Shown here: positions 1 to 10,575 of the stretch, one piece after another
Layout: every line of letters starts with the position of its first letter
Position numbering within the stretch: position 1 is the first letter of the stretch
Assembly (NCBI GenBank): GCA_030052745.1
Contig: JANBVO010000052.1
Location: 149,188-213,187 of the forward strand
Direction: 5' to 3'
DNA from: Pleurostoma richardsiae
Lineage: Eukaryota > Ascomycota > Sordariomycetes > Calosphaeriales > Pleurostomataceae
Length of the DNA: 64,000 nucleotides
Position numbers and translations under genes: made by a program
The notes under the pieces: generated by a model
The model's database searches: none
What the model was told of the DNA's origin: nothing
The model's input: the letters and a program-made list of their open reading frames with translations, nothing else

Positions 1-189
1 GAGCCTTTGGGCTTGACTTTGTACTTTGGAGTGCAAGGCCGGCTTCAAAGCCCAAGCCCCCCCCCGGGGCACTACTGTGCAGTATTGCCGAACGCAAACC
101 CGAAAGCAAGCTTCAAAAGAAGGCAAGCACTCCTAAAGAGTGTTTCCGCCTTGCCTAGATCGCGAGATAGCCATGATATGGAGGCTCTG

Positions 190-833
190 ATGCCCGATAT
201 CCTCGTTTTCTCTCTTGGTAATCCCTCCTGCACAATGTCCACGGCCACCTGATGCACGCGGTCGCCGCCAAGTCCAACGTCAAGCAGGCCACGAACACCC
301 AGGAAGCATTGGAACTACTTGGCCTGAATAACCGGCCAGGAGGTGTCTTGGTGACGGATCCTGGAATTATCGCTTCCAGAAACGACCCTGTATCCCGAAA
401 ATTGGCTCACTACGTCCGTGAGGGAGGAATTGTTGTGCTAGGGGGTATATTCAGCGCGCAAATACGACCCAACGACTTAGGGAAATACATGACGGAGAAA
501 TGGGATCTCCCTTGGGAAGCCAGCTCTTATCATCGCACAACTTTGTTTTTGAATGAAGACGTGGTCAACCGACCAAGGAATGGGCTTCCATCCTCATATA
601 GTCACGAGGCGTTGTTTTTGAAGAGCGTCGATCCCGACACTGCATGGTATGTTGCAACGGATCGTTCAGTCGTCGAATTCCTCCTCTCCCTGCCCGGGCG
701 AGGGATCGACCTTTTGGAAACTTCAGTTTCATTCGCCAGGGTGGGAGATGGCTAGATTGGATATGTTGGCGATGTAAACGGCGAAGAAGGAACCGACGCA
801 ATCGTCTTGGAGATGTTTGGCTTAGGTTCATAA
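190..833 (+). pseudogene. Conserved fungal protein, broken by a frameshift and an in-frame TAG
   Basis: The reading starts at ATG 190 (MPDILVFSLG...) and must change frame near 220-231 to continue as HNVHGHLMHAVAAKSN. It then stays open to a TAG at 753-755, directly after VGDG. The same frame continues beyond the stop with GYVGDVNGEEGTDAIVLEM and ends at TAA 831-833, so the tail is clearly part of the same protein. The body has Rossmann-like patches (VLVTDPGI, REGGIVVLGG) that resemble ThuA or class-I glutamine-amidotransferase-like folds in fungal proteins; the family is from memory and uncertain. Two independent lesions make a functional product unlikely. The TAG is what a CpA-to-TpA change on the other strand would produce from a TGG codon. 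Confidence 0.7.
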
Positions 834-859
834 CCGATGGTCTCTCATTAGGCCTTAAG

Positions 860-2580
860 GTCGTACAACTCGGGGTAGGACCGTGAAGTAGTTACTGAAC
901 GTCTGTGATGAGCCTGGGGAGGTCGGCCACCTGGATATGAGTGACGATGTATGAATCAAGCAGTACTGTTCTGTATTCCTTGTCCCACACTAGGCTTTAC
1001 CCTGTTATGATCCGTACACGGTCTGTCTTGACCCATGATTCGTCCTTACTATGCTCCGAGGTCCTGAGGCTTCCAGTCCTGCCTGCGACTAGATAACTGA
1101 CCTTGTGCGTGCCGCGCTCGTCGAGGGATATTTCTGGGAGGAGCAGCACCACCGACTTGTAGCTTGTCATGTACGAATCGCTACCCATCTTTTTCCGTTG
1201 TGTCTCCATCCTCAGTTGTCACCTGGCCTCTGGTTTCCCTGTCAGACATCGGGAAGAGCCGAAGCTGAACGCTTCCTATCAAGGAGCACAAGATGAAGTA
1301 CACCTCACGGGCCATGACATAGTCTCAGTTGCAACGATAGGACGTGTTATTCCAATCCTCCCCTTTATAGCTCTGCTGAAAATTGTGACAATCCAGGTAT
1401 CCCTAATTCGGGATGACCGGTGAGGGTTTATGTTGCAGGAGACTGCGAAGTAGTATATATGAATTCGTCTCTTTCGACAGCCAACACGCTGTTCATGCCA
1501 ATGAGCTGGAAGAGGAGCGGGAACAGTAGGGGTGCCCGTGGTCGTCAGTCGCTGGGGTCACTCTCGGCGCGCTGGGAGAGGAAAAAGGCCACAAACTGAG
1601 TGTGCGCAGCCACGAAGACAGAGGACGTCCAGTTAGGCCATCACGCGTTCTGGAATGTCGTTGACAAATACATGAAGAAACCATCTCTGGGAAAACAGTC
1701 CAACTGAGCTTACTTTGACAAAGGCAAATCGATTCAAGGCGCGCCCCAGCTCCACCGTCACCCGGGGGGTCGAGGCCGCTAATGCGACGGTTGACCGTGT
1801 CTTGTGGGAGCCTGCCTCCTAGCGACCATTGTAGCATAGTGTTACAGTACATCCGATCAGAGACGGAGAAAGGCGGCAGGCGACGTGGTCTGGGATTGGC
1901 ATTGCACAGGTGCAGATGAGTGTAGTCGCAATTAGCCTCAGAGCCGTTCTCGAGTCAAGTACTCTGTCTTCTCAACCTACGATGCAAATGAATAGCCAAG
2001 ACCTGTACAGATGGGGATTCTCCGCCTTGGCAGGTGTTCTCTGGATAATCGCAATCGCAGCACCCCATGCACATTTATCAACGCATGCGCCATATCGGCG
2101 CGCCCTGTGTTGGTGACGTGTCGAACAGAGCCTCGTCTGGTCCTTCTTCTGTCTGGACGCTGGAATACAGTACTGTACTATCATCAGCCAGACAGGCGAC
2201 TACAGTAGGACAGATGAGCCCTTGGACACTTCTTGCAAAGCTACACGATTGACGGGTGTACGCCACACCAGGTCCGGAACTGGCTCTCTAAGAGACGGCT
2301 GTCGTTGCTCCATGTCTAGAGAAGGTGGCTGGCCGAGATCCGAAACTGGCTATCCCGTCTGGTGATTACGTCGCTGATGTAAAAAGATTCTATGGATTTC
2401 GCCGATAGGCTACGGCGCCGAAACCGCGCTACGCGGTGGGAAGATATACAGTAGTATGTGCGCGTGGATTGTCGCCACCCTGCCAACATCGTTGCTGAGT
2501 AGATTTGCTGCTCTTTCCGTGGCAGCTCCTCACCCTGGGTGGAATAAGCACCATCGCACCCGAGGTCTATAAGAAGGGGG
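860..2580. other. Gene-poor stretch with one dispersed repeat
   Basis: The open frames here are short, rich in Arg, Ser and Cys, and show no family motif, so none is called as a gene. The only recognisable content is the minus-strand copy of a dispersed repeat at about 2090-2335, listed separately. Confidence 0.6.
2090..2335 (-). repeat. Dispersed repeat R1, inverted copy
   Basis: The reverse complement closely matches 29505-29710 on the plus strand. Shared landmarks in the same order are CTCTAGACA, GCCAGTTCCGGACCT, AGCTTTGCAAGAAG, CATCTGTCCT and AGACAGAAGAAG. This copy carries about 20 extra bases around a palindromic GTACAGTACTGTA that the other copy lacks. No coding function is evident. 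Confidence 0.8.
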
Positions 2581-2911
2581 CATGTCCCTCTCTCGTTCAC
2601 ACCCGGGAGGGAACTGGCTTCCCTCGCTTATCTTCTTGCCTGCGGTCGGCAACAATCAGCAAGCAGCCTTACGTCGCTGCGCTCCCTACACACACTGACG
2701 GCCAGCCCTTTTTCTCTCTCCTCATGCCCTGCGGGCCTTCGTTGGAAAGCATCTCGTGAGAGACAGGTTTTAGACCGGGTTGCGTTGACGCCCGGGCCAA
2801 AGGCCACCCGCTCGACAAAGCCGTAGGGCTTCACCGCTGCCTCGCCAGGCTCCCTGGGATCTAGAGCACTGTTGCCCCCTCGAACCCATACCATGAGATA
2901 CGGAAGTGGTG
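2560..2911 (+). promoter_or_regulatory. Conserved leader of orphan ORF family (copy A)
   Basis: A TATA-like box (TATAAGAAG) near 2567 is followed by a pyrimidine-rich stretch, a short CA run, a GGCCAG segment and ATGCCCTGCGGGC. The same blocks occur in the same order at about 59930-60170 upstream of the paralogous ORF. Conservation of a whole leader together with the ORF points to a copied transcription unit. Confidence 0.6.
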
Positions 2912-3577
2912 ATGGAGGTAGAACCACTTCTTACCTCAGACTCAAGCAAGTCCACTTTGTGGAAGCTTTTTTCCAACTTTGCCCGCTCAGAGAGTGTGGT
3001 GCTTTGGCATCGTGGTGATACGGATGGCGCTCTGTCTGAGGTGCAGGATCAACACATTGTTGTGATCTTGGAGTCTTTGTGGTATCGCACGTGGCAAGGG
3101 CAAAGGGTGGGGGATGTCTTGTGTGAGGCTTTGCAGCCCTTGTACCGTTTACGTTCTCTTGGCGTCTTTTCTTTTCCTCCTGCCGGCAGGGGTGTGTCAG
3201 TTTGTCTTCTGTTGGATGCTGATGCGGAAGTGTCTCTGCGGACGGTGAAGGACGCTCTCATTCGTGTCTTTCCGGACTTGCGTCTGGCCTTTTGGATTGT
3301 GCCTCATCCTCTTTTTTCTGTGGACATGTGGTTTGACGAGTTGAAGCAGGTGCTCTGTCATGCTGAGTGGGCTTTCTTTCATGAGACTGGGTCGGTTCGT
3401 TGTCTGTTTAAGTCGGAACGTGGTGTTGAGCGGGCCTTGCGTGTTTTGAGCAGGATGTGGTGTGCCGGGGAGATGCCGCCCGAGTGTGGCATTGATTTGG
3501 TATCTTGTCTTTTGTTTGAGGGTTGTATGCGTGAGAGATCTGTGATGGTGGAACTTGGTGGTGGTAGCACGTTTTAA
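2912..3577 (+). CDS. Orphan protein, family copy A (221 aa)
   Basis: No known domain is recognised. The ORF is paralogous to 60288-60986. The two start alike (MEVEPLL / MDEKEPLL) and share a strong block around residues 120-165: FPDLxLAFWIVPxPL, MWxxxLxQVLCxAEWAFF, then ETxSV and RALRxL. I estimate below about half identity overall. Similarity at the protein level with diverged DNA suggests selection on a real protein. ATG 2912 is chosen because it aligns with the start of copy B. The coding strand is rich in G and T (frequent TTG, GTG, TGT, GCT codons), unlike the GC-rich host genes nearby, which hints at a mobile or foreign origin. ORF1 of a retroelement is possible, but no zinc knuckle or reverse transcriptase is present. 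Confidence 0.65.
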   Translation: MEVEPLLTSDSSKSTLWKLFSNFARSESVVLWHRGDTDGALSEVQDQHIVVILESLWYRTWQGQRVGDVLCEALQPLYRLRSLGVFSFPPAGRGVSVCLLLDADAEVSLRTVKDALIRVFPDLRLAFWIVPHPLFSVDMWFDELKQVLCHAEWAFFHETGSVRCLFKSERGVERALRVLSRMWCAGEMPPECGIDLVSCLLFEGCMRERSVMVELGGGSTF

Positions 3578-3599
3578 ACCTGTCGTCGAGGCATTCTGC

Positions 3600-4557
3600 C
3601 TTTCCTTTTAGGACCGCGACATCCCCGGGCAGCGTGTCCCAGTCGTCAAAGTGGGCCCGCGGCTGTGATCCGTACCGGACGGCGCCACTGCGGTGCCGGA
3701 AGCGCCACAGGCGGGTCCGCGACGCATCGGTGTCGGAGGACGCGACGCGCCAGTAGTAGACTTCCATGCCGGGGAAGCGGCCCATCTCCAGCGAGGCGCG
3801 GAGCGTTCGAGGGCTGGATCGGCGCCGGGCTCGTCATTGCTGCCGTCACTCTTGCCATCACACTCGTCTTCTTCCTCGTCGTCTTCTTCCCCGTTACAAC
3901 GCTTGGCATCCCTCGGCCGCTGCCCGCTCACGAGCTCCACCGCCCAGCAGATATGAGCCGCAATGCACTTCTTGTTGCTATAACCGCAACGGAAACACTC
4001 CGTGTACGTCTGTCTGAAACTCCAAAACACCTCACTGAACGGTTTTGGGTCTGCTCTATCGCCCTTGGCCGTATTCCAGTCCTCAAAGAACGCCAGCGGC
4101 TCCCGATCCAAGCAGTGGCGTCACCGCGGTGCCGGAAACGCCAGACGGTTGTGCGCCGGCTGTCGCCTCCGCCTTGCTCGCAGCGCCAGTAGTACACGGG
4201 CGCCATGGGCGAGAGCGAGAAGCAGGCCCATTTCCACCAGGGCGCTGCCCTCAGCCGCTGCGATTGGCTGTCGACTGGCTCCGCATCGTCGTCGCTTGAA
4301 GTCTGATAGTCATTGTGCAGGGACGGCCGTTTGATCCAATGTGTGGTGATGACATGACACCGGCGCACGTCGCGAGATATGATCCGGTCGTCACAGCCGG
4401 CGTCGTTGATGTACTGTAGGAGGAGGTCCTGGGTGGACCTCCAATCCCTGATGCGGTGTCTGCCCAACAATATATACCCATTCCCTATGTATCCCGCCGT
4501 AGTGAAATCATGATTGCTTTTACTCCGGTCCTCAGCTAGGTAGCGGGATTCAGTCAC
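3600..4557 (-). pseudogene. Broken gene with an internally duplicated segment
   Basis: Minus-strand coding-like sequence runs through three frames. One segment occurs twice, about 430 bp apart: VYYWR...WRFRHR appears at about 4195-4100 and again at about 3760-3680. Each is preceded by a similar AP(W/R)W(K/R)WA reading and followed by FEDWNTAKGD or FDDWDTLPGD. Between them lies an acidic Glu/Asp-rich linker (residues encoded about 3900-3830). The frames needed to read each copy differ, so frameshifts have accumulated. I do not recognise the family. It lies just downstream of, and overlaps by a few bases, the 3' end of the Zn2Cys6 gene. Confidence 0.5.
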
Positions 4558-5648
4558 AGCCGTAATGTCTCGTCATTGTAACCAGAGTAGATCATCGAAT
4601 CGCCGACGCCCATCATGACCTCGGGATTGGGGTACGAGAGCACGTGTGGCTTGGTGATCCCGAATTCGGAATCCAGCAGGCCCTGGCTGAGCAAGTCCGA
4701 ACCCATGAAGCCAGCTTCCTCGGGCAGGAACTGCCAGGAGCTGAAGTCTATTGACGGTGCAATCGGTGGGCGCGTCATCCATGAGAGACACGAAGTCGTC
4801 GTCGGCACTGTGGCCGATGTGCTGGACGGCATGATTTCCGAGGGCGCCGAGTTGCTGTTGAAGCTGTCGTAGCCGAGGCTCGGAGGTGAGAGCGTTATAT
4901 TATTGCTGCCGGCGCCACCGAAGACGCGAGAATTTTGCTCGAAGTCGGAGTGGCCAGCCTCAGAGGAGCTGGCGCGGTCGGTACGAATGAAGCACATCGA
5001 GTGCGTCTCGGCCTTGACAGCAGCGGTAGCATTACGCTCACGCTCTTGCGTCTCGAGCTCGGCGGCAAGATTGGACAAGCCTGCCTCGTTCTCTGGGAAG
5101 ACGGCGTGCCCACGCAGGTCGGTGTCAGTGTCGGCACGGATGCAGCCCAGCTTGGAGGCGATGCTGTGGATGACGGGCTGGCCGCGTTCGTTGAGGTCAG
5201 GCTCTCCTAGGCTCCAGCTCTGACCTCTGCGCACCATGGCGTACAACTTCTGCGCAGTGGCGATAAGGGCGAAGTGAGTATTCTCTAACACCTCGGCGTA
5301 TCCTCGAGGGAATTCCTTGTATTTCGTCTTCTTCCGTGTCCCCACGACGCACGCAAATCCGTCATCTTTGCACCTCTTACATGGGAACTCTCCGTCGCAT
5401 TTTGTCTTCTTCACTCTACACCTCTCGCAGGCCTTCCATACCCTATTATGCCTTCCTTCCGCTATTGAATACGTGGGGTGCTTGTCATGTATTGAAGGCT
5501 GAGGATGTGCGTGCGAGTGTGTTGTGCTGGCACGCTTGGCAGTGCGATGCACTGATTTCACCGACTTGGAACTGGGCAAGCTGCTGCGCTTTGCACCGTT
5601 TGACTTCAAATCATCTTCCCTCCGGGGAGTCGGTGAGCTATGTTCCAT
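4554..5648 (-). CDS. Zn(II)2Cys6 transcription factor (364 aa)
   Basis: This is a fungal binuclear zinc-cluster regulator, expected to bind DNA in the nucleus. The cluster is complete: C74-x2-C77-x6-C84-x5-C90-x2-C93-x6-C100, with the basic stretch VKKTK inside it. It is followed by a conserved segment (FPRGYAEVLENTHFAL...) known from one subgroup of fungal zinc-cluster proteins. The N-terminal 70 residues are Ser/Lys/His-rich and probably disordered. There is no long middle-homology region, so this is a short member of the class. Near 4770-4830 another frame (DDDFVSLMDD) looks more natural than the called frame (PTTTSCLSWM). A pair of compensating indels in the C-terminal region is therefore possible. 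Targets are unknown. Confidence 0.85.
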   Translation of the reverse strand: MEHSSPTPRREDDLKSNGAKRSSLPSSKSVKSVHRTAKRASTTHSHAHPQPSIHDKHPTYSIAEGRHNRVWKACERCRVKKTKCDGEFPCKRCKDDGFACVVGTRKKTKYKEFPRGYAEVLENTHFALIATAQKLYAMVRRGQSWSLGEPDLNERGQPVIHSIASKLGCIRADTDTDLRGHAVFPENEAGLSNLAAELETQERERNATAAVKAETHSMCFIRTDRASSSEAGHSDFEQNSRVFGGAGSNNITLSPPSLGYDSFNSNSAPSEIMPSSTSATVPTTTSCLSWMTRPPIAPSIDFSSWQFLPEEAGFMGSDLLSQGLLDSEFGITKPHVLSYPNPEVMMGVGDSMIYSGYNDETLRL

Positions 5649-6198
5649 CTCGGCGAGATCTCGATCCTTTTCTCAGCAATTGTAGCGTAGCGCGTGGTGT
5701 TGAATTGTTGAAGAGATGCTGCGTGCAAGTCGACGCCTGGGGCGCGGAGCACCAAGGCTGCGTTGGTGGGTCGACCATCTTGAGCGTCACGAATCAGCCA
5801 CCGGAGCAAAGCGGAGTTCACGAGGGCTTGATAGCAAGACCTCATCACCTCGCGAGACAGGTCTTCTCCGCGTCGGTGGGCTTCACACTCTCAGGAAGCT
5901 CTACTGTTCTGTACACAGGATCCGGCCAAGATTAGCCCATTGTGCACACTTGATCGTATGTCATTTTCCGTATGAAGCCGGCATCAGGCTCCCACCCCAC
6001 GAACACAGGATGACGCAAGCGGCGTAGCTAACGATAGGTGGTGCCCAACCCCGCACTTCGAGCATAAAGAGGGACAACCCATCACTGAGACTCGAGACTT
6101 TGCTCCTCACTTCTTCCGCTTCACTGATCACATCTAGGCATTGCCGACGACTCTTGCAAGTAGTTGTTCACGTACCACGGCCCCGCCTGATAAACACC

Positions 6199-7654
6199 AT
6201 GAAGAAGTCCCGACGAAATTCAGCCAGATTTCTCCCTGAACGGAATGCCGAAGAAGACGATACGCGACCCCAGTCCTCGTAAGTGGCGCACTTACCGGCT
6301 CGCATCTCGCTTGTGCTCATGTAGTATCAGCCCGTACGCGGCGTCCACCATCAAATTGCACGTGAAAGATGGGATTGAATTCACTATCCCACGTCCCTTG
6401 CTTCAGAAGTGCCCAAAGCTGCAGTCTCCCACCTCATGGACTGCTTCTTTACGCCTCGAGGCTACCGAGGATGTCGGACATGTCCTTGTCCATTTTCTTT
6501 ATACCGAGACGTACCAGTGTCTCAGACCGAAGGGAACGTCTCCTACTGAGAAAATCGCCGCCGAGTTCACGACAAGCCTTCGAGTTTACGCCTTGGCTCG
6601 AGACTACGAGCTGCCAGCTCTCGCAGACCTTGCTAAACTCGAGATCGAGCGGCTTGGAAAAGGACTGCCCTTCTCTATCGTCCTTGGTCTGATCCAGAGT
6701 GCCTATCCAGATCCGAGTGCAGATGACGTATGGTTTGGCAGCTATTTGAAGTCCGGCCTGAAGTCTGTTTTCCAGAAACCTTCGGAATTCCTAGATTGTG
6801 GTGTACAGGATGTGGAGCACAAGACCTTGTCAGTGAGCGATTTGCTTGTGAAGGGTCTGGCCGAGTTGGTCCGGGATCATGTCATTCTACCCGAGGACCT
6901 CGACGCGGCTCCGAAAGGTGAGGTGCTCGAAGAGTCTGCCTTCATAATGCCGGTGCCTGAGACATGTGAACCAGCCTCACCGGTGGAGTTTGAGCAAGCA
7001 CTGCCGGAGAACTGTGAGCTACAGCCCGATGGACTCTCAGCCGAAGCTGAGGCTGTGTCCATGCTCGCCGCCGAGCCGGAGTCGGAAATGAAGGACGACT
7101 CTCTATGGACTGCGTTTGGCCCTCTCAGGAAGGGCAAGAAGAACAAGAAGACACTGCTCGAGCCTGAGCCTGCACCTGAGCCTGCACTTGACCCCCAGAT
7201 AATGGAGGAAGATGACTTGGCTGTTTCAAGTGTGCCCAAGAAGGATAAAGAAAAGAAGGGCATCATATTTGAGCCTCCGCCGGAAGAGAAGGATGATGAC
7301 GATACGTTAGCTACCTGGCGCACATACAAGAAGGATAAGAAAAAGAAGAACAAGACAAAGAAGAAGGGGTGGGCAATTGAGCCGGAACCCCATCCAGAGT
7401 CGGAGGATGTTGGTCGGAGTACCCAGACAACGTCTGCGCCGGCGATATACACAGACTCTGGGGCTGAACCAGTCGAGGATAGTCCCGCGCTCATCGACGG
7501 CTGGACTCTCTGCAATCCTGGTAACAAAGAGTCTTGGCCTCAGACTTGCAAAAATCGGGAAGAGCGCGTATTTGGGAATGGCCGAGAAGAATGCCACAGC
7601 TGCTCAGACTTCGTCCGTCAGATGTCTCAACAACTTGCTGTGGAGGAGAGATAG
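6199..7654 (+). CDS. BTB/POZ-like protein with acidic-basic tail, copy A (467 aa)
   Basis: Exons are 6199-6278 and 6331-7654, separated by a 52-nt intron (GTAAGT...CAG). Residues about 28-200 look like a fungal BTB/POZ fold: a short strand region (IKLHVKDG), TIPRPLL, DVGHVLVHFLYT and a helical region with YALARDYELPALADLA. Such domains mediate protein-protein contacts. The second half alternates Glu/Pro-rich and Lys-rich blocks (KKDKKKKNKTKKK) and ends with a CHSC motif followed by DFVRQM. The start ATG 6199 is preferred over the in-frame ATG 6245 of the unspliced frame because the same exon 1 and a same-length intron recur in copy B (33518-35039). The duplicates also share about 200 bp upstream, including AGCATAAAGAG and CTCCTCACTTCTTCCGC. 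Confidence 0.8.
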
Positions 7655-8123
7655 GTGTTCAAGCTTGTACTAGAATAGCTCACAGACAGATACAGCAACG
7701 GAGACCATCACTTTTTTTTTTCCTAGCTGGGAACCACTCCCTCAGCCTATGGCTCTCAGGTGCTGACGATAATCTCTTGTGAGGACTGATCACACAAACT
7801 GCCAGGCCTGCCGTGGGCGTGAGTTCGGCAGCTAATTGAGGATCGTGGCCGGCTCGACGTCTGGATGCATTCTATAGCACTGTCCACATGTATGTTTGAG
7901 CGCTTAATATGCTGATTTCCACGTACTGGGCTCCATTTATATCATCCGATGCGGATAGCTTACCAATGGGCGCGTGGATGTTCTCTCATAGTGTCACGAG
8001 GTGAGTCATCGGGTTAGGATTCATTTCCCGGAGGCTCATATCCTCCTGCCAGTGACTGTTTCATTCTTAGTATAGAGGTGTGCTAGATAGGAGATCCTTG
8101 AAGAGAGAGTCCTCACGGCGTAG
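7655..8123. other. Intergenic, 3' of BTB copy A
   Basis: The stretch contains a T-run at about 7711-7720 and no supported gene. A donor-like CGAGGTGAGT near 8000 and an acceptor-like TAG at 8121-8123 could belong to the 5' part of the next gene. Confidence 0.4.
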
Positions 8124-8900
8124 ACTTCTGCATTTGCCCTACACTCACCATCGCCGAGCAGCGACGGCAGTGGTTACAACACATACCCCCCAACGCCTAC
8201 GGACTCCCGTATTCGAGCGCAGAACGGGCCAGAGGGTCCAGAAAATGATCCAGAATGGCAACGGGATATTCTGGAGTGGCGCGCGGTCAACTGGCGATGG
8301 ACTGAAGAGCAGTATGAAAAAGGGAGGCTGGATCTAAGGGCCTCGATCAGGTCGTGGCGTGAAGACGACGACGGCAAAAGACGGCGTGAAGCGGTGCTGA
8401 AGGAGATAGAGAAGGTCAAGTATGAGCCCAGAGGCAAATCTCGACAGTCTGCGTCAACACATGTGGACCCTGGCCAACGAGGAGATTCCTCCAAGCCTGC
8501 GGAGCTCGTGGAGCTTGGTATCGCAACACCTGAACGGCGCAAGAGACTGCGCAATATCCGTGGGGAGCAAGGGTCCTCCAAAGATGAGGCAGCTCCATCT
8601 CTGCCGCAAGTGAATCCAGGTCGTGGCCGCAAGGTCAAATCGACAGCTGTGAATGCAGCTGAGCAGCCGGGCGCTCCAAAACCCCGTCGGAGTGCCCGCA
8701 TCGCTCACCAAGTGGAAGAAGCTAAACGAGCCAAACAGTCTGAGGTCTCCGTTGAGCAATTATACTCAACGAGGACCATGCCTTCACGGAACGCTGCGCC
8801 AGACAAACGTAAGAAGGCTCGTGGTACTGTCTCTTCTGGGAGAGGATTATCATCTAAGCCGCAGGGCATAGTAAAGAGAGCGCGGTCGCGAAAGACATGA
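8124..8900 (+). CDS. Basic, low-complexity fungal protein of unknown function (5' end unresolved)
   Basis: One frame is open from the TAG at 8121 to the stop at 8898-8900. It begins with a Ser/Pro-rich segment (SPSPSSDGSGYNTYPPTP). A charged, Trp-rich stretch follows (DPEWQRDILEWRAVNWRW), then a long Arg/Lys-rich tail with RRSARIAHQ that could act as a nuclear signal. No ATG lies in this frame before 8394, so the N-terminus probably comes from an upstream exon joined at the acceptor-like TAG 8121-8123; that exon was not identified. The alternative, initiation elsewhere in another frame, would lose the well-formed Trp-rich segment. Family unknown. Confidence 0.5.
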   Translation, partial: TSAFALHSPSPSSDGSGYNTYPPTPTDSRIRAQNGPEGPENDPEWQRDILEWRAVNWRWTEEQYEKGRLDLRASIRSWREDDDGKRRREAVLKEIEKVKYEPRGKSRQSASTHVDPGQRGDSSKPAELVELGIATPERRKRLRNIRGEQGSSKDEAAPSLPQVNPGRGRKVKSTAVNAAEQPGAPKPRRSARIAHQVEEAKRAKQSEVSVEQLYSTRTMPSRNAAPDKRKKARGTVSSGRGLSSKPQGIVKRARSRKT

Positions 8901-9609
8901 GCGGGCTTCAGCTCGGCCCGGGACGTTATGAGAAGTCGGATAGGATTATGCGGTCTTTCGCCGATTGTGCATACTGTAGGAGGCTCACATCATGTCTTCT
9001 CAATTTACGTCCCACTCTCTTTACAAGATCAGCATAAGACCGTGAAGGTCGACCTACAATCGGGACGAGAAGTAGCTAGCAGGAAATGGTCTACGAGCCC
9101 CGTTGAGGCAGGCATCCTACGCACAATCCCGCAGCAAGTCCCTTGACTTCTCTTGACCAATAGGACGAAAGCCGCGTAGGTTCCCCGTCACCACGGGAGC
9201 TGTTCCGCTGTATGTACGTACCGAGTAGTCACCAGCTACCCCGCTCATCTCTCGATCTAATTCTCTTCCTGATTGACCCTATTGGTGTCTTTGAGCAAGG
9301 CACTTACAATGCTGTACGGCGTTTGACAAGCTTGTAAGCCATTCTCAGATATCATCTGTATCCATAAGTGTCGGCAAGTCTCTTGCGCGGAAGTGTGCAG
9401 GCGAGGAGACCTATGTCGCTCTTCAGTGTACAGTCCTGTACGAGAAAATGACAAGAACGTAAATCTTCAAGATGATTGTTGCTGAAAGAGGTGATCATGC
9501 TTTACGATCGTTACAGTATTCAGAGACTGTAATGTCCAGTTTTGTCGTACAGTACTGTACATGACCAGGGTACTGTAGTAGCTTAAGATCTCTGCCTCTG
9601 GTTTTGGAG
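8901..9609. other. Intergenic, no gene seen
   Basis: There is no supported reading frame. Several TACAGTAC/GTACTGTA palindromes cluster near 9540-9580. Confidence 0.5.
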
Positions 9610-10025
9610 GACAGATGGCCGACTTTGCGTGTTTCCGTGCACGGCGTACTGTACGGCAGTGTCAGCCACACGGTGTCACTTAGCGCCGTAAGCGGCTACA
9701 ACCTGCAGTACAGTGCGGATGTCACCATCTGCTGCCCTGTCGAGAGCATGTACATGCTGTCACAAAGGGTGTGCGTACGCAGACAAAGGTTAGAGCTTGT
9801 CACACCCATCGCAGCAGATAATGGCTGTTGAGTTTTCGGATCTACATTCAAGTGACAGGGGAGTAACCTTCCAGGTATGGCGTCAACTGTTAGGCGGCAA
9901 GTTCGGAGGCTGTTGCCGTCCTTTTCTTTCTCATTCCTTTGTTCCGCAGCAGCCATAATTGGCTTTCAGTATTTCATGTACTAGGAAAGTACCCTGCTGT
10001 AGCCTGAATGGACCAGAACTGTGTT
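9610..10025 (+). repeat. Dispersed repeat R2, copy 1
   Basis: The first part (GTCAGCCACACGGTGTC...) and the last part (TCTACATTCAAGTGAC...TTCATGTACTAGGAAAGTA) match 32690-33080. The last part also matches 41815-42000. The first part is related, in reverse, to 29420-29510. The shared end block contains CTCATTCCTTTGT, CAGCAGCCATA and TTGGCTTTCAGTATTTCATGTACTAGG. No coding capacity is evident; this may be a decayed non-autonomous element. Confidence 0.75.
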
Positions 10026-10575
10026 TGGGAGACACCCAGGTCAGAGCTCAGTGTCTGGGCCGTTCTCATCCATTCACCAGGCACCATCTCTACCACACTA
10101 CCCCATAATGAAACGTTGCCCAGGAAGGACGGGACGCGTCGCGTGTTCTCTACGTAGCCATGAGCAACGCCAGCACGTTATAGCAGCTGCCGCCGTTCAG
10201 CAGCACGACGAGGTCGACTCGCGCACGGAGCCACAGCTGCGGCGCTGTCATGGCCGCATTGCATTTGGACGGATACCTAATCGATTGGTTATCGTAAGGC
10301 CTCGGCAGCGCGGGCCAATATTTCAATGTTTTAATGTAGGTGGCTCGTCGGCCAGTCGCCAGCTGTTCTCTAGGCAAAGCAGGGAAGGAGGATTAGGCGG
10401 TAGGCTGACTCATTAGTCCAACCGACTTGGTTCGCTCGAGAGACCCCTTCAGGCGAGGATATACGAAGAGAATAAAAAGCTGTGAGACCCCATTTACATC
10501 ACGAGCTTCTAGAACGGTCCTTGAGGCTACTACTCCGGACCGTGCTCATTGTTCCAGCCCGAGCAGCACGAAACA
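10026..10575. other. Intergenic, upstream of kinase-like gene
   Basis: The open frames are short and lack motifs. An AATAAAAAGC stretch near 10470, about 100 bp before the ATG, is the only TATA-like candidate. Confidence 0.4.

Noticed and set aside
1493-1852. Minus-strand 119-residue open frame
   Set aside because: Its composition is Ser/Cys/Arg-heavy, it lacks any motif, and it lies in a stretch without promoter or splice signals.
2912-3577. Reading the orphan ORF family as ORF1 of a LINE
   Set aside because: There is no zinc knuckle or RNA-binding motif and no downstream reverse transcriptase at either copy, so the label would be a guess.
6877-7597. Long minus-strand frames opposite BTB copy A
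   Set aside because: They are antisense shadows of the Lys/Glu repeats (runs of Phe/Leu/Ser) and recur opposite copy B.
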